Shown here: positions 35,818 through 43,280 of the stretch, one piece after another
Numbering within the stretch: the first letter of the stretch is position 1
Layout: each line of letters opens with the position of its first letter
From: Parachlamydiaceae bacterium
Lineage (GTDB): Bacteria > Chlamydiota > Chlamydiia > Chlamydiales > Parachlamydiaceae
Direction of reading: 5' to 3'
Assembly: GCA_013813265.1 (NCBI GenBank)
Contig: JACCRY010000109.1
Location: forward strand, 1 to 47,419
Length of the DNA: 47,419 nt
The notes under the pieces: model-generated
Told to the model about the DNA's origin: nothing
Databases searched by the model: none
What the model saw: only the letters and a program-made list of their open reading frames with translations
Made by a program: the position numbers and the translations under genes

Positions 35818-36669
35818 TTACATCACATAGGAAAGGGCTTCATCTCCAAGAGTCATGACAACTGCTTGTCGAAGCAGACTTTCTTTGTCGACGCTACTTC
35901 CTTTAAAACTACTGAGCCTTTTAGCAGCATAGCGTGCTATGTTAATGCCATCACGGACTGTGTAATTTTCATTGCGGCCATGCGCTCGTTGTAAAAAATT
36001 AATAACATACTCCAAAATTTCGTCATCAACGAAAGGCAAATTTTCTCTGAGAATTCTACGTTCTTCATCCGCTTCAGGAAAGTCTAGAAAAATTTGTGGC
36101 TGAAGACGGCTGTGAATATACTCAGGTAGTTCAAAAGTTGAGGCGTCATCATTCATAGTCGTGCAAATGCGAAAGTCGGGGTGTGCGCTGATTTTAAGTC
36201 CTGCCACAATGGATTCAATGTAGCGTCTTGTGTCTAGAAGGGGAGCCAAAGATGCCCACGATTTTTCACTCATACGGTTGGCTTCGTCGAGAATACAGAC
36301 AGCCCCGCGCAACATAGCGGTAACAAGCGCTGAAGCAACGTATCGAATTCCTCCGGATGTATCGATCACAGGGGTGATTAGCAGATCTTCAGGTCTTGTG
36401 TCCATTGTGCATTGAAAGATGTAAACTTCACGCCCTATTTTCTTTGCAGCCGCATAAGCTAGAGTCGTCTTACCGACTCCTGGTTTACCAATAAGCCTGG
36501 GGTTTAGAGGAATGTCATCTTTATCGATTACAAGCCAGGCAGCTAACAGTTGATCTAAAACGTCTTTTTGGCCAATCCATTTAAAAGAAAATACATCGGG
36601 GAAGCCCAAAGCAATTTCAACACCTTGGATCGTGATGCGACTTTCATGTTCAGTGGGGAGTGAAGTCAT
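35818..36669 (-). CDS. MoxR-type AAA+ ATPase
   Basis: 283 residues, a single AAA+ module. Walker A GKPGVGKTT lies near residue 62, Walker B AVCILDEANRM near residue 132, sensor region RICTTMND, then an arginine-containing PEYIHSRLQPQIFLDFPE segment. MoxR proteins are chaperone-like ATPases that usually work with a neighbouring partner. Here the partner is likely the TraB/DUF5682-like product downstream. AAGGA precedes the ATG. It starts 8 bases after the TtcA-like gene. Confidence 0.9.
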   Translation of the reverse strand: MTSLPTEHESRITIQGVEIALGFPDVFSFKWIGQKDVLDQLLAAWLVIDKDDIPLNPRLIGKPGVGKTTLAYAAAKKIGREVYIFQCTMDTRPEDLLITPVIDTSGGIRYVASALVTAMLRGAVCILDEANRMSEKSWASLAPLLDTRRYIESIVAGLKISAHPDFRICTTMNDDASTFELPEYIHSRLQPQIFLDFPEADEERRILRENLPFVDDEILEYVINFLQRAHGRNENYTVRDGINIARYAAKRLSSFKGSSVDKESLLRQAVVMTLGDEALSYVM

Positions 36670-36677
36670 AATATTCC

Positions 36678-37421
36678 TTATTTTTTTGAGGCTTTATCAG
36701 AGCCGTAAAGCAAGCCTGCCGACGCCAAATTCGCACGAGCATTTGGATAAAGGGCTTCAATTTCATCTACTAGCTGATCAACTTTTTTGCGCATCGAGGT
36801 CTGTCCTACAGGGCACTGGCAAGTGATTCTTAAGAAATTTTGCTGCTTTGCGAAGGTCTTGATCTCTTGCTCGCTAATATAGATTAAGGGCCGTATTATC
36901 GCTACACCATAAGCATGCATTTGGATTTTTGGAAGATTTCCTGCAAATTCTCCTTTATGAAGCAAATTCATAAGTAGGGTTTGCACATGGTCATCACGGT
37001 GGTGACCAAAGGCGATTGTTGTTGCGTCGACTTCTTTGGCGGCATCAAATAGCAGAGAACGTCTTTTTCTTGAGCAACTATAACACTCGAGCTCTTCCAG
37101 AGACTGATTAGCTTCACGAACAATGAAATTGACGTCAAGGTTTTCGCAAATAGAACGCAGGTAATCTAGGCTGACCCCTGCACCGCAAGTAAAGGCTCCA
37201 TTCACGTGTATTGCGTGCAGTTTCATTTGAGGAAATCCGCGGCCAATAATTGCTTTAAGCATATAAAGCAACGTTAAGCTATCTTTACCCCCGCTCAAGG
37301 CAACAGCTAAAGCTTTGACGCCCTCTAGCATCTTGTAATCATAAAGCGCTTTTCGAGTAGCACTTTCAATTTTTTTACCTGCTCCGGACCAGGATAGAGG
37401 GGATGCAATCGGCAATTTCAT
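36678..37421 (-). CDS. TtcA-like PP-loop ATP pyrophosphatase
   Basis: 247 residues, shorter than E. coli TtcA (311). The PP-loop ALSGGKDSLTLLYML lies near residues 41-55. Cysteines expected for Fe-S binding in TtcA are present: ELECYSCSRKRRSLLF near residue 112 and TCQCPVGQ near residue 205. GHHRDDHVQTLLMNLL is the conserved middle motif. TtcA thiolates cytidine 32 of tRNA. Because it heads an operon with MoxR and a TraB-like gene, another thiolation target is conceivable. Confidence 0.85.
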   Translation of the reverse strand: MKLPIASPLSWSGAGKKIESATRKALYDYKMLEGVKALAVALSGGKDSLTLLYMLKAIIGRGFPQMKLHAIHVNGAFTCGAGVSLDYLRSICENLDVNFIVREANQSLEELECYSCSRKRRSLLFDAAKEVDATTIAFGHHRDDHVQTLLMNLLHKGEFAGNLPKIQMHAYGVAIIRPLIYISEQEIKTFAKQQNFLRITCQCPVGQTSMRKKVDQLVDEIEALYPNARANLASAGLLYGSDKASKK

Positions 37422-37513
37422 GGTACTAAATCAAGTCTTGAGTTAAATCTAAAAAAAGGGGTATTATATGTACGTCATCATAAATACTATAACGCATGGA
37501 GAAATATTAAGCT

Positions 37514-37777
37514 ATGACAGAAAAACCAGGTCGTAACGACCCATGCCCTTGCGGGTCAGGAAAAAAATTTAAGTCGTGCTGTTTATTGAATAAGGGCGGT
37601 AGTGGGGTTAAGAAGAAGCTTAAAGCTGTATGGGTCAACAAGCCTAATCCGAGCCAGGGTGTAAATCTTATGGATCGTACTTTTGGACAAGCAATTCGTG
37701 ATTCCCAACAAAAAACCCCTTCCTTTCTTACACCTCCGCCAGAAACGACTCAATCTGAAGAAAGCGTAAACCCTTAA
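37514..37777 (+). CDS. Small SEC-C motif protein
   Basis: 87 residues. The N-terminal [18 protein letters not shown] is a complete SEC-C zinc-binding motif, as found at the end of SecA and in YecA/UPF0149 proteins. The remaining 60 residues are basic and then proline- and glutamine-rich. GGAGAA lies before the ATG. It may bind ribosomes or SecB, as SEC-C modules do. It is divergent from the TtcA-like gene. Confidence 0.85.
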   Translation: MTEKPGRNDPCPCGSGKKFKSCCLLNKGGSGVKKKLKAVWVNKPNPSQGVNLMDRTFGQAIRDSQQKTPSFLTPPPETTQSEESVNP

Positions 37778-37823
37778 AAATCAGCTAATTATAAGTGAGT
37801 TTTTCGTTTTTGAAGAAAAGCAG

Positions 37824-37852
37824 TTGAAGCTAAATGCTTCAATTGCTAGTAT
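37824..37852 (+). promoter_or_regulatory. Promoter of the tRNA pair
   Basis: TTGAAG (37824-37829) and TAGTAT (37847-37852) with 17 bases between, ending 14 bases before the first tRNA. This is the cleanest sigma-70-type arrangement near a stable RNA in the window. Confidence 0.6.
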
Positions 37853-37866
37853 GAGCAGTGTCTTTA

Positions 37867-37939
37867 GCTGGCATAGCTCAATTGGTAGAGCACCCGACTT
37901 GTAATCGGACGGTTGTGGGTTCAATTCCTACTGCCAGCA
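37867..37939 (+). tRNA. tRNA-Thr (UGU)
   Basis: 73 bases with acceptor stem GCTGGCA/TGCCAGC, D arm GCTCAATTGGTAGAGC, anticodon loop CTTGTAA (anticodon TGT), and TTCAATTCC in the T arm. CCA is not encoded. Confidence 0.95.
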
Positions 37940-37967
37940 TCGTTTATCTTTTTCCTCTCACGCCCAT

Positions 37968-38049
37968 GGGGGTGTCGCATAGTGGCAATTGCAAGGGACT
38001 GTAACTCCCTCGACTTCGGTCTCCGCCAGTTCGAGTCTGGCCGCCCCCA
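37968..38049 (+). tRNA. tRNA-Tyr (GUA)
   Basis: 82 bases, class II with a long variable arm. Acceptor stem GGGGGTG/CGCCCCC, anticodon stem-loop GGGACTGTAACTCCC (anticodon GTA), variable arm CGACTTCGGTCT, T loop TTCGAGT. It follows tRNA-Thr by 28 bases and is probably co-transcribed with it. Confidence 0.95.
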
Positions 38050-38086
38050 TCTCTCTGGACTGGCCTTCACCTCTATGAATTAATAA

Positions 38087-38311
38087 AATGGTTCACGTAA
38101 CCTTACAATCAAGTTTTTCCCATCTGATCCTATTGATATAGGAATGATCTCTGGTAATTGGAATGATACTAAATCTTTTAATATCGGTTTTCTTCAAAGT
38201 GGTTTACCTTATCTTACTAAAGCAACATCGATCGACGAATTATTAATATCTTCATGCCATATACTCCTAAGCAAATTTATTCATCCAATCCATTGTATGG
38301 CAAAGACTTAG
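38087..38311 (+). pseudogene. Unidentified gene relic after the tRNAs
   Basis: An open frame of 74 codons without an initial start codon ends with a TAG at 38309-38311. The segment FFPSDPIDIGMISGNWNDTK looks like real protein, while the last 20 codons look random. Probably a truncated gene at the border of an accessory region. No family recognised. Confidence 0.35.
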
Positions 38312-38376
38312 AAAGAAAAAATTAACCTGAATTCAGAAATATGCAGAAAAGTCCATTTCCTTTACAGGAGAGTATT

Positions 38377-39558
38377 ATGCCAAAAAATATTGCTAACATA
38401 GAGCTAAACACTGATCGTAGTATGGAAATAACTTTAGAAAGACGACTTGAAAAAGTTATTGCGGTATGGGAAAGCGACTCGAGTTCCTTTAAAAAATTAG
38501 ATAGCGAAATCGATATAGAGGACGAAATGTTCACAGTGCTTAATGAGCTTAAGAGCAAAAATCTTTGGAGCGAGATTGAAAGACTAGATCGCGCTTTGCA
38601 GTGCCAGCCTAAACGTTATAAAGAGTGCAGTAAGTATATTTCTCAAACATTAATACCCCTCTATTTAGCTGAGGACAGAGAAAACTCAAAAGAACAGAAA
38701 AGTCGGATAGAAGATTATTTGAAACCCTTTTACGAATATCCAGAGAAGTCATGCGAAACTTTATTTAATGTTTTGGATAAGTTGATTTGCTACGACCAAT
38801 CTTCTATCGCTGTTGATTTATGTAAAAAAATATACACCAAGATAGCCAAATCGGACGAATTTTTTATTAATCCAAAAGTTGAAATTGCAGAGATTATAGT
38901 TTGGGATGAACTTCAAGATGCCTATATAAGATTTAAAAAAAATATGGATGTCGATTGGATCTCTTACGATAAAAGATTTAGAACTTATGAGTTTCAATTT
39001 ACGCATGATGATTTTAAGAGCTTTGAAGAAGTGATGAGAGGGCGTTTAGATCTTACCGAGATGTTCAAAACATTTAAGAACAAAATACCCTTGGTGCTCT
39101 TTCAAATTAAGCTTGCTTTTTGCTGCCAAATGTACGATTTGGATGAAACGTCTTTCGTTACTTCCAACAATTTTTCTTCGAAGGTTATCGATTTTCTTAC
39201 GACAATACCAGGCAGAGAAAAGTGCCTTCTGCATGTCTTTTTTAAAATCAAGCCAGATTTTTTGATGCCATATGTTCGCAAACTCGTCGTTGGAGAATGG
39301 TTTGATTCAACCTATAAACAGTTTGCATTTTTAGGTGCTCTACCGATTTTTTACCTAGTTCTTTTAAAAATAGGAATAATCGAAATGAAAACTATAGAAA
39401 AGATATTTCCGACTGTCATCGTTCTTAAGAGTGAATATGAAAAAATTTGTTTAGATAGGCCATGGACATTTAATTTTATTAAAAAGCTAAGTAAGCAATC
39501 AAGCTTACTAGCACAATCATATCAGCATCAAAAGTCTGGCGTAAAATGGTGGAAATAG
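38377..39558 (+). CDS. Hypothetical protein
   Basis: 393 residues from the ATG at 38377, which has AGGAG at 38366-38370; a longer frame starts at 38341 without such a site. The product is charged, mostly helical, and has a hydrophobic patch near residues 310-330 (FLGALPIFYLVLLKIG). No signal peptide and no recognised motif. It is followed by the zeta-toxin-like pair. Its helical, Leu- and Glu-rich composition resembles other unknown proteins of this window. Confidence 0.65.
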   Translation: MPKNIANIELNTDRSMEITLERRLEKVIAVWESDSSSFKKLDSEIDIEDEMFTVLNELKSKNLWSEIERLDRALQCQPKRYKECSKYISQTLIPLYLAEDRENSKEQKSRIEDYLKPFYEYPEKSCETLFNVLDKLICYDQSSIAVDLCKKIYTKIAKSDEFFINPKVEIAEIIVWDELQDAYIRFKKNMDVDWISYDKRFRTYEFQFTHDDFKSFEEVMRGRLDLTEMFKTFKNKIPLVLFQIKLAFCCQMYDLDETSFVTSNNFSSKVIDFLTTIPGREKCLLHVFFKIKPDFLMPYVRKLVVGEWFDSTYKQFAFLGALPIFYLVLLKIGIIEMKTIEKIFPTVIVLKSEYEKICLDRPWTFNFIKKLSKQSSLLAQSYQHQKSGVKWWK

Positions 39559-39611
39559 GCACTATTTGAAGTAGTTATTTGTTACAACTTTGTCGTCGGT
39601 AATGTATTTTT

Positions 39612-40198
39612 ATGAGTCAATGTAAAAGCATATTTATGATTGCCGGACCGAACGGTTCGGGAAAACTACAACGATACATTCTATTCTTTCTCAGCATTTA
39701 ATTATTTATGAATTTATCAATGCTGATGAGATTGCACGAGGGCTTGCACCTTTACATCCAGAAAGCATGAATTTGACAGCAAGTAAATTGATGGTAACAC
39801 GTCTCCGGGATCTGCTTAAAGCCAATAAAAGCTTTGCATTTGAAACGACGGGAGCAGGAAAAAATTACTCAAAGTACCTTCAGCAGGCGCAAACTGACGG
39901 GTATGAAATTAACCTTATGTACTTGTGGTTATCTGACGAGAATTTAGCTGTAAAGCGTGTTGCTCAAAGAGTTGAACAAGGAGGGCATCATGTTCCCGAA
40001 GCTGATATTAAAAGGCTTTATAAACAAGGATTAAAGTATGTAGTAAATTATTATATACCTTGTTCTAATAATGCTATTATTTTGGATAATTCGAATGTGG
40101 ATTCACAGGAAATAGTTGCTCGAAAAAATGCAGGCGATGAATTAATTGTCGAAGACGTTAAAACTTGGAAAATTATACAGGGATTATCAAATGTCTAA
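39612..40198 (+). pseudogene. Zeta-toxin-like kinase, frameshifted inside the P-loop
   Basis: From ATG 39612 the frame reads IFMIAGPNGSGK and then breaks; one more A in the AAAA run would restore GSGKTTTIHSILSQH. The following frame gives YEFINADEIARGLAP, FAFETTGAGK and a C-terminal region typical of AAA/zeta-family small kinases (about 195 residues in total). Zeta toxins phosphorylate UDP-GlcNAc, but this chromosomal subgroup is not well defined. The break is a single-base loss just after the Walker A lysine and would inactivate the protein unless it is a sequencing error. Its stop overlaps the small downstream gene by 8 bases. Confidence 0.75.
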
Positions 40199-40388
40199 AT
40201 CACTTCATATTAATGAACTTTTATTAAAGGGTCATAAAAAAGGCCAGGAAGCGGCTATAGAGGCTTCAATTCGTTCAGGGGTTCCTCTGGTTGTCGAAAA
40301 AAATGGTAAAATTTGCTACATAAAACCTAAATTCAAATATATTCTTGTGCCGATTACTAATCTATCCAGAGATACTGACCGTACTTAA
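40191..40388 (+). CDS. Small protein, probable antitoxin partner of the zeta-like gene
   Basis: 65 residues from ATG 40191, overlapping the toxin stop by 8 bases. The sequence (HINELLLKGHKKGQEAAIEA, then SGVPLVVEKNGKICYIKP) fits the short partner proteins that accompany zeta-like kinases in bacterial chromosomes. AGGGA lies upstream. Toxin-first order is the reverse of classical epsilon-zeta. The function is inferred from context. Confidence 0.6.
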   Translation: MSKSLHINELLLKGHKKGQEAAIEASIRSGVPLVVEKNGKICYIKPKFKYILVPITNLSRDTDRT

Positions 40389-40522
40389 GTATGTCCCATG
40401 TTGGCAGAGTTGATTTATAATGACAACTTTTTATAAAAGATATGCGTTGACTTGTTTAATAAATAATGTTATGTTATTTTTTTTACAGCAGATTCAAAAA
40501 ATTTTAATTGCTAAACAATTAA

Positions 40523-41565
40523 GTTGGAACGCTCAATGTTTATAAAAAGATTGTATTTATTACATGCTCATCCGCTGGTATTCAAGGTGAAATTGAAAGA
40601 CGTGCAGCTTTTGACTTAGGTTCTGGATTTCTTAAGCTTTTAGTTGCAGACGTGGAGAGTGACACACAAACAATCGTAAAGTACATTTTTAGCAAGGGTA
40701 TTAAAATTCCTTTGAGTGAAGATTTGGCAAAAAATAATGGTCGGGGATTTAGTGAGGAGATTCTGCAACGTGTTAAAATGGCTGTGCATGAACTTAAGTT
40801 AAGTGCAGAAGCACATCGTGCAGAACGTTTTGCCGGTGTAGCAACTGAAGCATTTACATTAGCACAAAATGGCGAGGAACTCTTTTCTACAATTCAACAG
40901 AATGAAGGGTTTAATATTCGCTTAATCAACCAAAAAGAAGAAGCTGAACTAGGTTTTGCTACAGCCATCGTACATTCAAAAGGTGATCTTGAAAAAGCAG
41001 TTGTATGGGATATCGGAAATGGTAGTTTTCAATTCAGTTGGAAGGATCAAAATTGTACTTCTCCATATATGAAACAGCTCGGAAAAACTCCTGTCAAAAA
41101 TCTTATTATTTCAGAAATTCAAGGCAAGCTCTTGAGTGAAATGACTCCAAATCCTATTTCTGACAAACAAGCAAACTTAGCGAAATCGTTACTCATTAAA
41201 GAGTTGGGGAGATTCCAGAAAGTTTGCAAATTAAAATGAACACTAATGGAAGAGAAGTATACGGAATTGGGGCCATCCACAATGGCAATATTTCGAACTC
41301 CACTAAGCAAATAAAGTATTCAATTGAGACTGTCGAAGCCCTTTTGGCTGAACGCATGAATCTTTCGGACGCAGCTTTTGCTGTAGAAGCTCCAGAGTTT
41401 TGGGTGTCTGATTTGATTCTTGTCTCAGCTGTCATGTCATGTTTAAATATCTCAAATGTCATCAACATTAAGGCATTTGATAATCCAGACATCGTTACCT
41501 CTGGTAGTACTGTAGGCGTTCTAGTGTGGCCAAAATATTGGTCTCAAAAAATACAAGCGCCTTGA
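40523..41565 (+). pseudogene. Ppx/GppA-type phosphatase gene with frameshifts
   Basis: Recognisable ASKHA-fold motifs: AAFDLGSGFLKLLVADV (phosphate 1), FAGVATEAFTLAQNGEE, KEEAELGFATA with its catalytic-type Glu, and VVWDIGNGSFQFSW (phosphate 2). The frame then ends in KVCKLK at 41239 but continues one base back as EIPESLQIKMNTNGREVYGI to 41565; one extra G in the GGGG run near 41209 would mend it. At the 5' end no start exists in frame. An ATG at 40536 in another frame encodes MFIKRLYLLHAH, signal-peptide-like, so a second break near 40560 is likely. Family members hydrolyse polyphosphate or pppGpp. Confidence 0.75.
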
Positions 41566-41591
41566 CAAAAGCGAAAACTTTCAGGGATAAT
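41562..41591 (+). promoter_or_regulatory. Strong promoter-like site before the phosphatase-fold gene
   Basis: A perfect TTGACA (41562-41567) and GATAAT (41586-41591) are separated by 18 bases. The -35 overlaps the stop codon of the preceding pseudogene. It would drive the gene at 41657 and perhaps the NUDIX gene after it. Confidence 0.65.
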
Positions 41592-41656
41592 TAGAGCAAT
41601 TGGCATTTATTAAAAACGCAAATAAACTAATTTTAATTTCATTGAGGAGGTGATTC

Positions 41657-42292
41657 ATGAACACAAACATTTACATTGTAAAAGGTGGAGAAACAGCTCT
41701 GACCGGTCAAGTGTGGCACGGCGCGGACACCATCAGTAGCTTAACAGTTCAAGGGGAGAAGTCAGCTGCGACTTTACAAAGCAGAGTTTTCTCTTGGGGC
41801 ATTTCTGTAGCCTATACGTCGCCGCAAAAGCGCATTATAGATTCTGCGGAAATAGTTTTAAAAGATATAAACATTATAGCTACAGTTACCGAGGATCTTG
41901 GCCCTAGAAAAATTACCCCTTTTGAAGGTATGGCCGGTGAAGATGTCAAAGCTCTTTACAGACAACACAACGGTCTAGATCCTGAGTGCAAAATCACTTC
42001 CGATGCCGTTTTTTCCAAAGAATGGGGGCCTTGGGAATCAGGAGCTTTTGAAATAAATGACAGACTAAGGACTAGAATTAAGCATTTTATTGACATGGTG
42101 TTAGACTCCCATCCAAGACAAAATGTTTTTGTCCAAACACACGTTGATTGGATTCGTGAGGCCTATCGTTTATTTACAGGGGCTCCGGAGACTGAAGATT
42201 ATGTTGTTAACACTAAAACTGTTTTAAACCTAACATTCAATGATAATAAGGAACTTATCACAGTAGAGCGTGAGGAAATGCCTAATCGCTAA
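41657..42292 (+). CDS. Histidine-phosphatase-fold protein lacking the RHG motif
   Basis: 211 residues with the layout of phosphoglycerate-mutase-like phosphatases. The N-terminal IYIVKGGETALTGQ sits where RHGET is expected. Further on are LTVQGEKSAATL (G..QA..L), AYTSPQKRIIDSAEIV (SP..R…TA), PFEGMAGEDV (EG), and VFVQTHVDWIREAY (second His). The catalytic first His of RHG is replaced by Gly, so this is either a pseudo-enzyme or uses another nucleophile. A very good Shine-Dalgarno sequence (GAGGAGGTG) and promoter argue that it is expressed. Confidence 0.75.
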   Translation: MNTNIYIVKGGETALTGQVWHGADTISSLTVQGEKSAATLQSRVFSWGISVAYTSPQKRIIDSAEIVLKDINIIATVTEDLGPRKITPFEGMAGEDVKALYRQHNGLDPECKITSDAVFSKEWGPWESGAFEINDRLRTRIKHFIDMVLDSHPRQNVFVQTHVDWIREAYRLFTGAPETEDYVVNTKTVLNLTFNDNKELITVEREEMPNR

Positions 42293-42387
42293 ATTAAGTA
42301 TAAATCATCAATACTGGCGCCCTATTTTAGCCAACAAGCTGCCATCAACAAAAAAATAAGAATTTTAATAAAGCCTTATGGAGGTTT

Positions 42388-42957
42388 ATGAATACCGTTG
42401 GATTTAAGCAGTTAACAATAAACAACGAAGAAGAGTTGAAAATTTGGTTAAATAAGTTTCCAAACATCAAAGCAAACGAGTGGATTAAAAGTCCATTAGC
42501 GCTATACAATGAAATAAAAAATAGTGAATGTGTTTTTGGTCTTGAAGAGGGGAAATTGTATCGACGTTTAGATGTTGTTTCAGTTAAGTGTTTTCACACC
42601 AACCCAAATGGTCAGCGTTTTCAAATTTTCGAAGAGAAACAAGTTTTTAAAAACGGAATGATCCGCGAACGCGGCAATAAGTACATTGCCGAAAAAATTC
42701 AAGCTGGTGAATCTCCAGAACAAGCAGCAATACGAGGTCTCGCTGAAGAATTGCATATTTCAGGACCTAACGTCCAAGTTGTTGCATTGTCAGAAGAAAA
42801 TAAATTTGAAAAACGGGAGTCTCCAACTTACAAGGGGATTCAATGCAGCTATAACACATACTCTTTTTCATGTGAAATTAGTGATGTAGATTATAAAAGT
42901 TCTTATGTAGAAGAACAAGACGATAAAAGCACGGTTTTTTCATGGGTTAAAATTTAA
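42388..42957 (+). CDS. NUDIX-fold hydrolase with altered NUDIX box
   Basis: 189 residues. The C-terminal half is NUDIX-like: GNKYIAEKIQAGESPEQAAI followed by RGLAEELHISG matches the box G…E…REL.EE.G, but the first Glu of REL is Gly. The two metal-binding Glu residues of EE remain. The N-terminal 60 residues are an extra domain. NUDIX proteins hydrolyse nucleoside diphosphates linked to another group. GGAGG lies upstream. It follows a phosphatase-fold gene and a Ppx-like relic, giving a local group of phosphate-ester enzymes. Confidence 0.75.
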   Translation: MNTVGFKQLTINNEEELKIWLNKFPNIKANEWIKSPLALYNEIKNSECVFGLEEGKLYRRLDVVSVKCFHTNPNGQRFQIFEEKQVFKNGMIRERGNKYIAEKIQAGESPEQAAIRGLAEELHISGPNVQVVALSEENKFEKRESPTYKGIQCSYNTYSFSCEISDVDYKSSYVEEQDDKSTVFSWVKI

Positions 42958-42973
42958 TGCTGTATCCTGCTGC

Positions 42974-43133
42974 GAGGCTGTGAAGAAATTGGAAAGATGC
43001 TTCAGTTGACTGAAAAGTTGCATCTGACGCACTTCTCTCCTCGGTCGTAGCTATAGCTACGACGTCGTCAAGAATTGCATCAGCTGCAACTTTCGCCTAA
43101 CTGCTGCATTATTTCGAATTTTTTCACAGCCTC
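42974..43133 (+). repeat. Palindromic intergenic repeat, copy 3
   Basis: Complete 160-bp copy and the best for defining the element. Termini GAGGCTGTGAAG and TTTTTTCACAGCCTC; centre GTCGTAGCTATAGCTACGAC is a perfect 20-bp palindrome. The outer symmetry continues upstream as CCTGCTGCGAG. Lies between the NUDIX gene and the 43281 gene. Confidence 0.95.
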
Positions 43134-43140
43134 TGCGTCT

Positions 43141-43200
43141 CGCAGCAGGAGTCAAACAAGCGTTTGCTTGGCTACCTACTGCGTGACATAGCAGGTTACA
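43141..43200 (+). repeat. 60-bp companion repeat next to palindromic repeat copy 3
   Basis: Counterpart of 120-179. Begins CGCAGCAGGAG and ends AGCAGGTTACA, with GGCTACCT in the middle as in the other copy. Copy 2 lacks this segment. Confidence 0.65.
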
Positions 43201-43280
43201 GCAAAACAAATTTATGGATGCTATAGACAAATTTATTTATAAAGTTTATTTATAAGTTCATTTTAATCTAGGAGGCTCCC

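Noticed and set aside
42974-43133. Palindromic repeat considered as a CRISPR repeat or attenuator
   Set aside because: No regular spacer array; the same 160-bp element recurs tens of kilobases apart, which fits a dispersed repeat.
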